64,000 nt of DNA from Candidatus Eiseniibacteriota bacterium (GTDB lineage: Bacteria > Eisenbacteria > RBG-16-71-46 > CAIMUX01): positions 10,393-74,392 of the forward strand of contig JAKQSZ010000031.1 in NCBI GenBank assembly GCA_029569475.1. The letters are read 5' to 3'. This document shows, piece after piece, positions 45,201 through 53,589 of this stretch (its first letter is position 1; every line of letters starts with the position of its first letter). The notes below the pieces were generated by a model, which did not search any database, was not told the origin of the DNA, and was given only the letters and a program-made list of their open reading frames with translations. The translations under genes and the position numbers were made by a program.

Positions 45201-45829
45201 TCGATGAGCGGATCGAGACTTCCCGGCAACGGATCCAGGCGCTGGCGCTGCGTAACGCCTCTTTGGAAGGCCGCCGCCCCGCCTTCGTGGCGCAGGAGGA
45301 GCTGGAGCTCACCGAACTGGAAAGAGAGCTGATCCGCCTGCGCGAGGAGCGCGACGCGATCCTGCTGGCCTGGTCGTGGCTGCAACAAGCGGCGGAGACC
45401 TACCAGAGCACATACCGGGAGGACCTCGAGCAGCGGATCACCGCGCACTTCCGCACCCTCTCCGGTGCCCCGCGCCGGGTCGTGCTCGACCAGGACTTCC
45501 GGGCCGGCGTCCTCGGATCGCGCGGCGAAAGGCTGGTTGCGGAGCAGCTCTCCCAGGGCACTCGCGATCAGCTCGCCCTGGCCATCCGCCTGGGTGTGGC
45601 CGACCTGCTGGCCGATGCGCTTCCGCTGCCGCTCTTCTTCGACGACTCTTTTGTCCACTACGACAGCCGGCGGCTGGAGCAGCTGCGCCCCACCCTCGAC
45701 CGGCTGGGAAAGACCCGTCAGTGGGTGCTGTTCACCCATCGGGAGGATCTGCGAGACTGGGCGCCGCCCGTGGTCGTCATCGCCGACAGGGAGCAGACCG
45801 GCCCACCGGCGGCGGAGAACACGGGGTGA
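42230..45829 (+). CDS. SbcC/Rad50-like AAA ATPase (YhaN type) with internal membrane hairpin
   Basis: 1199 aa. The N-terminal ATPase half has the Walker A motif GPNESGKST (about 57-65) and the C-terminal half has the signature LSQGTRDQLALAIRLG and Walker B PLFFDDSFVHYD, the split ABC layout of SMC/Rad50 proteins. Long Glu/Arg/Ala-rich coiled coils lie between. At the middle, about residues 543-590, two hydrophobic helices (GWLLALAAVLVASGALLAF and VALLSCGALLALA) replace the zinc-hook CxxC of true Rad50. YhaN-like proteins share such a hydrophobic centre. It follows the SbcD-like gene with an ATGA overlap. Role: ATP-driven processing of DNA ends; the hairpin suggests membrane attachment. Confidence 0.85.
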   Translation: MSRGQGPDPVTAMTAAPERTGENRDGPRLCELVLAGFGVYDHPTRFLFPDGPAVFHGPNESGKSTVLAGIQAVLFGLPASTNPAEYGTARYRSLASSSRAFYGTLRWRRGDQEYRLHRAFESRRVRLTCSSAAGEEELYSGEHNPLGRSSAGSAFPRLLRSILGISQRHLFVEATCLLQPGDGDRRGAGQTGHGLSSELCHIISGSRTGRIDDIKTALFEAARRLTSATGDQGLIKPGGTRAVNQHQQGAIEQIEQRIIEARETLESSREFLDEYNRLSVERQAEEARHGLHRAERDATTKRAETLGGWLALDEQRRQRAATASRLRRALEELDEIARLRETLAGELRTYAAFEDVPADLPRRIEALGEALSRRATHEALAANAQRQNAARAAREAELDEEISCLRQSLEALPDLFSRPSPGERSIAALEAETRSFLHDVERLDEIEARWSLLDAQLADQDFLRGARLDALRSMIDAGDEIRDLRLRARELELRRREAAHTVELSSAPHPEAGSADRASAISGSTRTARSSAVPNGPGGSSRRLGWLLALAAVLVASGALLAFTGFRNAGVALLSCGALLALATAGRYAGLSLRRFLRTRRANSASRAEAGAGTGAEPPAETLTDPTAQGQDVDAAATFAGKELDGIKARLHALELSIQYLSSDLGPFATTTRAELARMEQRWEQAEAERGLLDREGGRIRGRWFPQEPQAPAGPPDVTGAPLPLQQVESTRNPRPRELMGWRDVARPHWSETLCRLADFAFALEPEWPQDRLLTAGSLHDTLLTLDAEKWRLLRQTQARGQELESRLAAATAERERPLPDIAAPCSPETGGGEADWRRALECAAKEIVTAWPHVEDPGVSFEPASVPLAPPGSRSSLALRLGQAPVDEGRRWVQRLREDERSAASAWLRHREIRDREAAVLATARAASVDALRDQIRTEEAALGQLAIRQESILAGNTALAALREMEDPAERAAAALEAQRGCHERVRQLDERIETSRQRIQALALRNASLEGRRPAFVAQEELELTELERELIRLREERDAILLAWSWLQQAAETYQSTYREDLEQRITAHFRTLSGAPRRVVLDQDFRAGVLGSRGERLVAEQLSQGTRDQLALAIRLGVADLLADALPLPLFFDDSFVHYDSRRLEQLRPTLDRLGKTRQWVLFTHREDLRDWAPPVVVIADREQTGPPAAENTG

Positions 45830-45876
45830 GAGAACTCACGTCGGAACGGCCCTCCGCCCCTCGAAAGGACATGGCC

Positions 45877-46842
45877 ATGAAGCTCGGCCTGGCGATGCCG
45901 GCGGAACCCGCCTCGAGGCGCCGCGCGTTTTTCACCTGGTTTCTTCTCGTGACGCTCTGCCTGCTCTGGCTGGGCCCGCCGGCAGGATGCTCGTTCCGGC
46001 GGGCCGCTCCGCCGCAGCCGCAGATGCGGATCGTCGAGACGCGCCCCAAAATCGGCGTGGCCCTGGCGGGGGGCGGCGCGCGCGGCTTCGCCCACATCGG
46101 GGCGTTGCGCGTGTTGGAGCAGGAGAAGATCCCGATCGATCTGGTGGTGGGCTCCTCCGTGGGGAGCCTCATCGGCGCGCTCTACGCCGACCAGGGAAGG
46201 GTGTTGGATGCCGAGTACCACGCCCTGGCCATCCAGCCGGAAGACCTCTTCGACTTTCGCGCGCTCTCCATCCTGTCGGGTGGCCTGGTGAAGGGCGAAC
46301 GCCTGGAGAAGTTCGTTGAAACGCAGCTCAAGAGCCGTCGCATCGAGGAGATGAAGGTGCCCTATGCGGCCGTGGCGGTCGACCTGGCCAGCGGACGGGC
46401 CGTCGTCTTCGACCACGGGCCTCTGGCCCCGGCCGTTCATGCCTCCTGCGCGATTCCCGGGGTCTTCGTTCCGGTCACGATCGACGGCGTCACCTACATC
46501 GACGGCGGCGTGCGCGAGCCGATTCCGATCGGCACCGCCCGCCGCCTCGGAGCCGATGTCGTCATCGCCCTGACGCTGCCGCCACCACGCCCCCTGTCCC
46601 CGCCCAAGGGCCCCATCGCCATCATCCATCACGCCGTCTCGCTGATGTCAGCCGAGATCGAGGCGCTGAAGTCGGGCGAGGCCGACGCCGTCATCCGGCC
46701 CGAGGTCGGGACGATCGACTTCGACGATTTCTCCCAGAAGCGACGCCTGCTCGAGGCCGGCGAAGAGGCGGCGCGACGCGCGCTCCCCGCGATTCTGGAG
46801 GCGATCGACCGGCACACCCGCCGGGACACTCTGCCCCTGTGA
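45877..46842 (+). CDS. patatin-like phospholipase, probable lipoprotein (RssA type)
   Basis: 321 aa from ATG at 45877, with AAGGA 9 nt upstream; ATG at 45871 is too close to the SD. The N-terminus is a membrane segment ending in PAGC (Cys38), a likely lipidated cysteine. The patatin domain has the oxyanion motif GGGARG (66-70), the nucleophile Ser94 in GSSVG, and the Asp of the dyad in DGGV. These enzymes hydrolyse acyl ester bonds in lipids. It begins 47 bp after the SbcC-like gene on the same strand and may share its transcript, but an exported lipase is not an obvious partner for a DNA nuclease. Confidence 0.88.
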   Translation: MKLGLAMPAEPASRRRAFFTWFLLVTLCLLWLGPPAGCSFRRAAPPQPQMRIVETRPKIGVALAGGGARGFAHIGALRVLEQEKIPIDLVVGSSVGSLIGALYADQGRVLDAEYHALAIQPEDLFDFRALSILSGGLVKGERLEKFVETQLKSRRIEEMKVPYAAVAVDLASGRAVVFDHGPLAPAVHASCAIPGVFVPVTIDGVTYIDGGVREPIPIGTARRLGADVVIALTLPPPRPLSPPKGPIAIIHHAVSLMSAEIEALKSGEADAVIRPEVGTIDFDDFSQKRRLLEAGEEAARRALPAILEAIDRHTRRDTLPL

Positions 46843-46998
46843 ACGGAGGCCGGGAGGACGAAGGTGGCGGCGACCCAGCGGAAAAGGGGCCCGCCGTCTA
46901 CTCAGCGGACAAAGGACGGCGCGTCGCCCGCCAGCCGCTCCGGGAGGCTCTGAGCCCTTTCTCCGGTGGCTTCAAGGACGACGCGCCTCTGGCCGGAT

Positions 46999-47024
46999 GG
47001 CAGCAGTCGCGTCGAGCTGCTGCC
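46999..47024. terminator. hairpin between patatin and secreted-protein genes
   Basis: GGCAGCAG and CTGCTGCC form an 8-bp stem around a 10-nt loop in the 203-bp gap between the convergent patatin gene and the secreted-protein gene. No T-run is present. Confidence 0.45.
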
Positions 47025-47045
47025 TACCGTCGCTCGAACCTTGCG

Positions 47046-47642
47046 CTAGAACAGCTGCTTGACCCGGCCCCAGGTCGTCGTCTCGACCGGGGTCCCGGCC
47101 GGATTGCCGTTGACCCAGTAGTTGAAGTTCTGTCCGGTGTAGGTGCTGATGCCCGGAGCAGTGTCCGGCATTCCGCTTCCGTAGGAGTTCGACCAGTAGG
47201 CCACGAGGCTGCCGCTGTCGAGCAGAGACATCCGGGGGCTGGCCTGGGACTCGTAGAGCGCCATCATCCAGTAGGTCCCCGCGGGGATCTCCGGCGTGGT
47301 CGTGAAGGCGATGTTGTCGTACGTCATCTGGGTGTCGAGGAAAACCGGTCCCGTCACAGCCATGAGGTTCTGCGGCAGGCCATCGCCGCCCGAGGAATAC
47401 AGACCGAAGATCCCATTCGACGCGAAGGGCTGGCCGTCTTCGTGGCCGTACATCAGGCCGAAGCTCTCCAGCACGATCGGTTCCGGAATCACAACCTGGA
47501 CTCCGAGAACGTAGTTCGGGGAGTGCGACGACTGGGTCTCGAACGGGTCGGTGTTGCCATAGGTCTCTGCCGAGACCGCGCCGGCAACCGAGAAGGCAAG
47601 CACGGCGGCGCAAGCGAGCGCGAACAGATTGACAAGGCGCAT
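47046..47642 (-). CDS. hypothetical secreted protein
   Basis: 198 aa; SD GAAAGGAGAG precedes the ATG. It has a textbook signal peptide (LVNLFALACAAVLAFSVAGAVSA-E). The mature part is rich in Tyr, Ser, Gly and Thr and in short beta strands, such as ESFGLMYGHED and YWMMALYESQASP, without Cys or recognisable catalytic motifs. It resembles beta-sandwich extracellular proteins of unknown function. It lies downstream of the membrane-complex operon, but 400 bp away. Confidence 0.65.
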   Translation of the reverse strand: MRLVNLFALACAAVLAFSVAGAVSAETYGNTDPFETQSSHSPNYVLGVQVVIPEPIVLESFGLMYGHEDGQPFASNGIFGLYSSGGDGLPQNLMAVTGPVFLDTQMTYDNIAFTTTPEIPAGTYWMMALYESQASPRMSLLDSGSLVAYWSNSYGSGMPDTAPGISTYTGQNFNYWVNGNPAGTPVETTTWGRVKQLF

Positions 47643-48041
47643 GAACTCTCCTTTCGGGCGAATCTCCGTAAGCTAGGAGCAATGGCAGATTGAGCACCTT
47701 CGGACCAGCCATCGATGAACCGGCGGACCCGGTAGTTCCCCAACCCCGCCTGGTCCAGGACAGTGGACCCCCAGGCCGCAGCCAGTATCGAAGAGATCTC
47801 CGAGACCGATCGTGCCCGGGAGGTGGAATGTGCCACCGAAACAATTCTAGACGGTGGTGGGTCTCCAGCGCAACCTCTTGGGCGGACAGGAGGGCGTCTA
47901 CAGCGAGCGCCAATCTCGCCTCCCGCGGATCGTCAAAGAGGCCCGGAGACACTCATCCGTCGAGAAACTAACGGACTACAGTGATCTCATCTGGCGCTGG
48001 CGGGTTCGTCCGGGGCGTATCCCGGCGCTCCGGCCCGACGC
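47643..48041. other. gene-free spacer
   Basis: About 400 bp between the secreted-protein gene and the DUF169 gene, both on the minus strand. Several frames are open across it on both strands, but none has an SD or a recognisable product. It may contain the promoter of the secreted-protein gene or decayed coding sequence. Confidence 0.4.
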
Positions 48042-48764
48042 TCAGGCGTATCCCCGATGCTTCAGCAGATCTCCCCACCACTCCTTGTAGAGGAAGCAAT
48101 CGTCGGGGAACCCCAGCATCTGCTCGAACCTCGCCGGGCTGACGCTGAAGGTCATGATGTCGGGCGGCACGTACCGGCGCATGGCGATGTCCGTGCCGCC
48201 CACCACCGGGCGGTCCGACCCGCTCAACTCCCGCCAGAGCAGTCCGCACCCCGAGCTGAATGGAGCCTGGGTGAGCCGTGGATCTTCCGACCAGAACCCC
48301 GCCAGCGTCATGAGGGCGCCGAGCCGATCCGGATCGACCAGAAATGTCGTCGAGCGTACCGCCTCCCACTTCTCCAGGCGGAGCGGGCCGATCAGGGCAG
48401 TGTCCCCCTCCAGGCGAGGTGGCCGGGCCTGGTCCACGTACGCCTGCGCCAGTTCAGGGCGGGCTCGCAGACCCTCCCCCGTTGGAGCGCCCGCACCGTC
48501 CGTCAGGAAGTGGGCCATGTAGGGTGGGTACTCCGACTTCAGCCCCAGCGAGAAGTGCGCCCCCATGCACCCGCCTCCATCCCGGCGGAACACGACGGTC
48601 TGTCCCTTGAGCCACCGCCCGTAGTACCCGAAGCAGCAGGCGTGACCCTCGGCGGTGATCACCGGATCGAAGCCGTCCTCCGGGGCGGCGTCATAGACCG
48701 CCAGAATCGGGGTGGAAAGACGCAGGGCTTCGGTCAGCCGCTGCACAGCCTGCGGCGTCGGCAT
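48042..48764 (-). CDS. DUF169-like protein
   Basis: 240 aa with an SD (GGAGGT) that overlaps the end of the gene before it. The sequence fits DUF169: a start on leucine-rich helices, PILAVYD, the cysteine-rich ACCFGYYGR, GGGCMGAHFSLGL, and near the end a PPDIMTFSVSP block. The family has conserved cysteines and no assigned activity; redox or metal binding has been guessed. It has no membrane segment, so it is cytosolic. It lies 11 bp after the second DUF6754-like gene and is probably the last gene of the membrane operon. Confidence 0.75.
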   Translation of the reverse strand: MPTPQAVQRLTEALRLSTPILAVYDAAPEDGFDPVITAEGHACCFGYYGRWLKGQTVVFRRDGGGCMGAHFSLGLKSEYPPYMAHFLTDGAGAPTGEGLRARPELAQAYVDQARPPRLEGDTALIGPLRLEKWEAVRSTTFLVDPDRLGALMTLAGFWSEDPRLTQAPFSSGCGLLWRELSGSDRPVVGGTDIAMRRYVPPDIMTFSVSPARFEQMLGFPDDCFLYKEWWGDLLKHRGYA

Positions 48765-48775
48765 TCGTACCTCCT

Positions 48776-49948
48776 CTAGCGAACCGTGAACCAGCTCGCC
48801 GCGTCGACCACTCCGCTCGTCTGCAGGATGATCCCCACCACCAGCAGCAGGAGGATGATCGCCTTGCCCATGTCCTGCCCCTTGAGGCTGCCCAGCTGGC
48901 GCGGCTCCTTGGACAGGTAGGCTCCGGCCACGAACAACTCCTCGCCGATCAGGGTATAGTCGCAGGCCGCCACGAAAAAGGGAAGCTGGCTCGCCTCGGC
49001 CGTGCCCGCGATCTGGATCGCCCCCGCGGCGTTGCCGTTCTCGGCCAGGAGCAGGGACTCAGCGTAGAAGCAGCCGAGCATGAAGACCGCGGCGGGGGCT
49101 TCCCGCGCCATCATCCCCTCCAGTGCCGCCGCATAGCCGAACTGGTCATCCGTCAGGTAGTACACCATCTCCTCACGGTGCCCATCGGGCCGTCCCTCGG
49201 ACAGGTACGCCTCCTTGACGGTCTCCCGGGCCGCCACCATGACCAGCGATCGGGAGACCGGCACCTCCAGGCGCGCGTCATACTGCGCCGAAAGCCGGCC
49301 GACCCGGCCGAGGATGGCCAGGCCCGCCAGGGTCTGAACGTTGTCCATGTCCTGCGTCCCGGGCAGGAAGAGGATCTGCCGCCCCATCTCGGTCGCCCGG
49401 CCAACCGCCTCGTCGACCGCCTCGAGACCGGCGATCCTCCGCACGAAGATCGACGCGCCGCGCCGAGCCCGCTCGATGTAGAACATGATCAAGGAGGTGA
49501 GAACGATGACGGCGATCAGGATGTTCAGGCGTCCGGTGTGGAACCACTGTCCGCTGGAGCTCACCGGCCCAAGCGAAACCACGCCGGTGGTCAGTTCCTC
49601 CATCGCGCCGCCGGGTCCCGGCGGAAAGCGAAGCAGCGCCTCCAGACGGTATTCGTAGGCGACACCGTCCACCACCTCATTGTCCTGATACTCCCCCTCC
49701 TCCGCGGCGGACTCGGTGACCACGATGAGAGAGTCGCGGCCGCCGAACTCGCGGCGGGACAATCGCACAACATGCGCGCCGGGAATCCCCGGCCAGCGGA
49801 CCGTGATGCTGCCGCCCCCGTCGTCGGGCGTGTCCACGGCCTCCGCCTCGACCAGGGCCGCCGTCGGGATGGCATCCGCGGAGGAAGGCGGGATCAGCAG
49901 GACCAGAACCAGGACGCCGAGGAGCGTCCGGGCGGCCCGCGCGTTCAT
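48776..49948 (-). CDS. DUF6754-like membrane protein, paralogue B
   Basis: 390 aa from the ATG at 49948, overlapping the previous stop (ATGA). Layout: signal/anchor helix (about 5-24), a fibronectin-III-like outer domain of about 120 residues (VDTPDDGGGSITVRWPG), a membrane helix near residues 150-170 (LNILIAVIVLTSLIMFYIERAR), a cytoplasmic domain of about 200 residues, and a C-terminal helix. The inner domain contains AVDEAVGRATEMGR, PGTQDMDNVQTLAG and SQLPFFVAACDYTLIGEELFV. It is about 80 percent identical by eye to paralogue A over that domain. I recall the family as DUF6754, with no known function. No catalytic motif is evident. Confidence 0.75.
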   Translation of the reverse strand: MNARAARTLLGVLVLVLLIPPSSADAIPTAALVEAEAVDTPDDGGGSITVRWPGIPGAHVVRLSRREFGGRDSLIVVTESAAEEGEYQDNEVVDGVAYEYRLEALLRFPPGPGGAMEELTTGVVSLGPVSSSGQWFHTGRLNILIAVIVLTSLIMFYIERARRGASIFVRRIAGLEAVDEAVGRATEMGRQILFLPGTQDMDNVQTLAGLAILGRVGRLSAQYDARLEVPVSRSLVMVAARETVKEAYLSEGRPDGHREEMVYYLTDDQFGYAAALEGMMAREAPAAVFMLGCFYAESLLLAENGNAAGAIQIAGTAEASQLPFFVAACDYTLIGEELFVAGAYLSKEPRQLGSLKGQDMGKAIILLLLVVGIILQTSGVVDAASWFTVR

Positions 49949-50706
49949 TGAGTCAAGCCCAGCCACGAGCCAAAGAGGAAGTCCATGCGGCCGATGAGGA
50001 GCGACATGCGGCTCATCACCGTGTAGCCGAAGGAGGCGCCGAAAGTGACCATGATGAACAGGATGCCGACCCGGGCCACTCCCCCGGCGACCCGCTTGTG
50101 CTCGACCGAGAAGAAGAAGTACACCAGACCGCAGAAGGTCCCGACGAAGATGAAGAGGGCATCCCAGTCGATGTGAAAGGGCAATCCCAACCCGAGGAAG
50201 GTGCCCCGGCCCGGACCGACCAGCGGAACGAGCGTGTTGTGGATCTGGCTGATGGCGTTGGACTGCAGGTAGGTGATGAAGTAGAGCCCGGCCGTCGACC
50301 CGACAATGAAGGCCAGCGGCCAGCGCGAGATCCAGCCGATCTTCGGGACCAGGCGCAGCAGCATCATCACGCCCAGAATCCCCGCTCCCAGGTAGAGCCA
50401 GCGGCCGTCCATCCCTCCCGAGGCCGCCGCTCCCTCCATCGCCTGCGAGAGCGTATCCCGCACCGCTCCCCCGGTCGTCGCCTGCCCGACCGCGGGCGGA
50501 GAGAACAAATCCCGCGCCGCCCCGCTCAGGTTCACGATCAGCTTGGGGTAGATGTTCTGCCAGAAGAGGCTGACGAACCAGTACCCGGCGGAGACGCCGA
50601 CGAAGATCGACTCGCAGAACTTGTACACCGGGTTGTCCCGATAAAGGAAGGAGAAGATCCCCAGGGTGAGGAACGCTGCGATCCAGACACCGGCGTCGCC
50701 GCTCAT
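49945..50706 (-). CDS. polytopic membrane protein of the DUF6754 operon
   Basis: 253 aa with about seven hydrophobic helices from the ATG at 50706, which overlaps the stop of the gene before it as ATGA. Segments include VWIAAFLTLGIFSFLY, FVGVSAGYWFVSLF, LYLGAGILGVMML, WPLAFIVGSTAGLYFI and FIFVGTFCGLVYFFF. A loop of about 45 residues rich in Gly/Ala lies after the second helix. No transporter signature was recognised. The tight overlaps with both neighbours point to a complex subunit. Confidence 0.7.
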   Translation of the reverse strand: MSGDAGVWIAAFLTLGIFSFLYRDNPVYKFCESIFVGVSAGYWFVSLFWQNIYPKLIVNLSGAARDLFSPPAVGQATTGGAVRDTLSQAMEGAAASGGMDGRWLYLGAGILGVMMLLRLVPKIGWISRWPLAFIVGSTAGLYFITYLQSNAISQIHNTLVPLVGPGRGTFLGLGLPFHIDWDALFIFVGTFCGLVYFFFSVEHKRVAGGVARVGILFIMVTFGASFGYTVMSRMSLLIGRMDFLFGSWLGLTQ

Positions 50707-51572
50707 CGCTGGCCTCCCGCGGCGGCAGTCCCACCGGCGCCGCGAGTACGGCGGCTGATGAAGTAGGCGATGTTGCCGATCACGATGAAGGCCACGACGA
50801 CCACGTGGCTCCAGGACTGCGACAACATGTACTGCGATCCCTTTCCGCGGAGCCCCGTCACCACCTCGTACTCGGCCGCGCCTTTCATGCCCCCGACGAT
50901 TCCGGCCAGCTGGCGCGGAAAGTACGGATAGAACTGCGGCGTCTGCACCGCGGTCGACCCGGAGGCGATCAGGGCATGGAAGCGATCCCCGGCGAACTGC
51001 ACCCACTCCACCGTGCCGGGATAGCCGGCGGAGAGATTGAAGACAAACGCGATGGAGCGGAAGTCCTCCACCCCGTGCATGATGGGGAACTGCCCGATCG
51101 GCCGGCCGCGAAAGTCCCGCGGGAAGACCGCCGGGATGCCCGAGCCCATTCTCTGGATGACGACCTCATTGCCTGACTGAAAGCCCAGGTTGATGTAGTC
51201 CACGCCATACTCGGGAGACAGCGCCGCCACTTGGGGATCGCGCAGGGCCTCGGCGAAGGCGAGTTCGGCCTGCTGCGGTCCCTGCGGCCAGAGCCCCATG
51301 ACGATGATGCGCAGCCCCCGGGTGAGGGCCTGGCGGATGAACGTCACGGCCATGGGCTGGATCTCCGCGGCCGTGCCGGGGTCATAGTCGCAAGCCAGGA
51401 GCACCTTGGAGCCGGGCGGCAGCTTCTCGACGCTCTCATGGAGGCCACGGACTTCCGGCGTCACCGTGATCTCCTGCTCGATCTTGATGAACAACGGGAT
51501 GGTGACGGCCACCGCCACCAGCAGAAAGATGATTCGGCGGTCGACGCGCAGCGCGGTTTCGAGGAGCCCCAC
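50703..51572 (-). CDS. membrane-anchored protein of the DUF6754 operon
   Basis: 289 aa from GTG at 51572, overlapping the stop of the upstream gene by one base. One N-terminal helix (residues 13-30) and one C-terminal helix (about 262-280) bracket a 230-residue soluble domain. That domain starts with a Rossmann-like beta-alpha pattern (KVLLACDYDPGTAAE, RGLRIIVMGLWPQGPQQAE) and contains GVDYINLGFQSGNEVVIQRMG and a FNLSAGYPG stretch. By topology it faces the same side at both ends, probably the periplasm. No known family was recognised. Confidence 0.68.
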   Translation of the reverse strand: MGLLETALRVDRRIIFLLVAVAVTIPLFIKIEQEITVTPEVRGLHESVEKLPPGSKVLLACDYDPGTAAEIQPMAVTFIRQALTRGLRIIVMGLWPQGPQQAELAFAEALRDPQVAALSPEYGVDYINLGFQSGNEVVIQRMGSGIPAVFPRDFRGRPIGQFPIMHGVEDFRSIAFVFNLSAGYPGTVEWVQFAGDRFHALIASGSTAVQTPQFYPYFPRQLAGIVGGMKGAAEYEVVTGLRGKGSQYMLSQSWSHVVVVAFIVIGNIAYFISRRTRGAGGTAAAGGQR

Positions 51573-52225
51573 TATTCACCTCCCAGATGCGAACGCTCGA
51601 TACCGAGGATCAGGCGAAGGCTGGTGGAGACGATGCCGAGCGCAATGCCCATCATGATGGCGCGCTGCCCCGCGGTGTTGGGGACGTTCATGATCCAGTC
51701 GGCCAGGTTGGAGAGGCGGTAGCCCTCGTGAAGAAATCCGGTGAGTTGGTCCCCCACCGGCACCCGGCCCAGCATGACCAGGAAACCCGCCAGGAGCAGG
51801 AGCGTGGCCTCGCGGTTGCGGGCCCGGAAAGCCCGGTAGGAAGCGCTCGCGACATAGAAGGCCAGCATGGCGAACATGGTCGAGCTGAGAGGGTTGTAGA
51901 CGTTCTGGTAGATCCAGTCGAACGGGGTCCCCGGATCCTGGAAGCGGGCCCCGCTGCTGAAGAAAAAGCCGACCACGCTGGTGATGATGAAGCCGGCGAC
52001 GATGACGGCCGCGAAGGGCCATCCCTTCTCCCGGCGGTGGACCGAATTGGCCGAGACCTTCATCAGGTTGAGCGCGCCCAGCCAGATCGCGAAGGCGGCG
52101 ATGATCTGGACCCAATCGGTCAGCAGGTCCTGCATTCCCGAGAAGGGCCGGTGCGGCACGAAGAACTGCACGACATAGATCACGCCGACGAAAGCCGTCA
52201 ACAGCAGCGGGATCCTTCGCTTCAC
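51572..52225 (-). CDS. six-helix membrane protein of the DUF6754 operon
   Basis: 217 aa from GTG at 52225 (SD GGAGGAAGG). About six hydrophobic helices are visible: IPLLLTAFVGVIYVVQFF, WVQIIAAFAIWLGALNLM, FAAVIVAGFIITSVVGFFF, MFAMLAFYVASASYRAF, ATLLLLAGFLVMLGR and AIMMGIALGIVSTSLRL. The motif YNPLSSTMFAMLAF is notable. No transporter family was recognised. It stands 95 bp after paralogue A and starts the run of overlapping genes. Confidence 0.7.
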   Translation of the reverse strand: MKRRIPLLLTAFVGVIYVVQFFVPHRPFSGMQDLLTDWVQIIAAFAIWLGALNLMKVSANSVHRREKGWPFAAVIVAGFIITSVVGFFFSSGARFQDPGTPFDWIYQNVYNPLSSTMFAMLAFYVASASYRAFRARNREATLLLLAGFLVMLGRVPVGDQLTGFLHEGYRLSNLADWIMNVPNTAGQRAIMMGIALGIVSTSLRLILGIERSHLGGE

Positions 52226-52320
52226 ACTACCTTCCTCCCCTCAAAGCGCCCTTGGGGCGCTGTCCACCATGGGTTGGACGGAACGTCGCGTCGCGCCCGG
52301 GACGACACCACGGCCGCCCC

Positions 52321-53589
52321 CTAGCGGACATCGAAGAGCGCCGCCACATCGAGCACCCGGCTGGTCTGAAGGAAGATCCCCACCAGCAGGATCACCAGGA
52401 TGATCGCCTTGCCGACATCCTGTCCTTTGAGGCTGCCGAGCTGGCGCGGTTCGCGCGAGAGATAGGCGCTGGCCACGAACAGCTCCTCCCCGATCAGCGT
52501 GTAATCGCAGGCCGCCACGAAAAAGGGGAGCTGCGACGGCTGGGCCGTGCCGGCGATCTGGATCGCCCCGACGGCGTTGCCCGTTTCCGCCAGGATGAGG
52601 CTCTCGGCATAGAAGCAGCCCTGCATGAAGATGGTGGCCGGCCTTTCCCGCACGATGATGCCGTCGACGGCGGCGGCGTAGCCGAACTGGTCATCGGTCA
52701 GGTAGTAGACGCAGTCGTCGTGGTAGGAGTCGGGACGGCCTTCGGAGAGGTAGGCTTCCTTGACGGTCTCGCGCGAGGCCACCATGACCAGCGACCGGGA
52801 CACCGGCACGTCCAGCGGCGTCTCGTACTGCGCGGTGAGCCGCGCCACCCGCCCCAGAATGGAGATGCCGGCCAGGGTCTGCACGTTGTCCATGTCCTGC
52901 GTGCCCGGCACGAAGAGAACGTTGCGGCCCATCTCGGTGGCGCGCCCGACCGCCTCGTCGACCGCGTCCAGCCCCGCGATCTTGCGGATGAAGATCGGGC
53001 GGCCCTGGCGTGCCCGTTCGATGTAGAACACCACCAGGCCCGACAGGATGAGAACGGCGATGAGCATGTTGATCCGGCCGGTGTGAAGCCACTGCGCGCT
53101 GGAAACCGCCGGTCCCACCGGCTCGCTGGACGCCTCGCCGGACACGCCGCCCGAGGAAGCCTGGTCCGGATCCGGGCCGGCAACAGGGTCCATGGGTTGG
53201 ATCCCGTCCGTGGGGTCGGTGCTGGACTCCGCCCCCGGCAGGGTGTCCGCAACGGAAGCCGATAGCGAAATCACCCGGTAGTAGTAGCTCGCTCCGTCTT
53301 TCACGCCATCGGAGTCGATGTGCTCGACGAAGAGCCCCGGCAACTCGGCCAGGCTGTGCCAGGGTCCCCGCGGATCGCTGGACCGCTCGACGCGGTAGCC
53401 CAGGAAACCGGGGGAGGCGCCGTCATTCGGTGAGATCTTCCAGCGGACGGTGACGCTGCCGCCGGCGTCGTTGGGCGTGTCCCGCGCGACGACATCGCGC
53501 GGCGGGGCCAGCGCGACGGCCGGCCGGATCGAGCCCTCCACGAGAAGGGCCAACGCCAGCAGAGCGAGAGCCGCGCGTGTCAAGGTCAT
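52321..53589 (-). CDS. DUF6754-like membrane protein, paralogue A
   Basis: 422 aa; SD AGGAT before the ATG. Same layout as paralogue B: signal/anchor helix, a fibronectin-III-like outer domain (VARDTPNDAGGSVTVRWKISP ... YYYRVISLSA), a Pro/Ser/Asp-rich linker, a membrane helix (INMLIAVLILSGLVVFYIERAR), the conserved cytoplasmic domain and a C-terminal helix. The cytoplasmic part is almost the same as in B, with AVDEAVGRATEMGRN and PGTQDMDNVQTLAG, while the outer domain is much changed. The pattern suggests a duplicated subunit with two different external partners. Confidence 0.75.
   Translation of the reverse strand: MTLTRAALALLALALLVEGSIRPAVALAPPRDVVARDTPNDAGGSVTVRWKISPNDGASPGFLGYRVERSSDPRGPWHSLAELPGLFVEHIDSDGVKDGASYYYRVISLSASVADTLPGAESSTDPTDGIQPMDPVAGPDPDQASSGGVSGEASSEPVGPAVSSAQWLHTGRINMLIAVLILSGLVVFYIERARQGRPIFIRKIAGLDAVDEAVGRATEMGRNVLFVPGTQDMDNVQTLAGISILGRVARLTAQYETPLDVPVSRSLVMVASRETVKEAYLSEGRPDSYHDDCVYYLTDDQFGYAAAVDGIIVRERPATIFMQGCFYAESLILAETGNAVGAIQIAGTAQPSQLPFFVAACDYTLIGEELFVASAYLSREPRQLGSLKGQDVGKAIILVILLVGIFLQTSRVLDVAALFDVR

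Noticed and set aside
42230..46842. Antiviral defence system made of SbcD/SbcC-like proteins and a patatin effector
   Set aside because: The patatin protein has a signal and lipid-anchor motif, so it is outside the cytoplasm, and it has its own 47-bp gap with SD. The resemblance to CapV-type defence is only at family level.
47643..48041. Transposase or other gene remnants in the spacer
   Set aside because: Open frames exist on both strands, but I could not match any to a family and found no terminal repeats.
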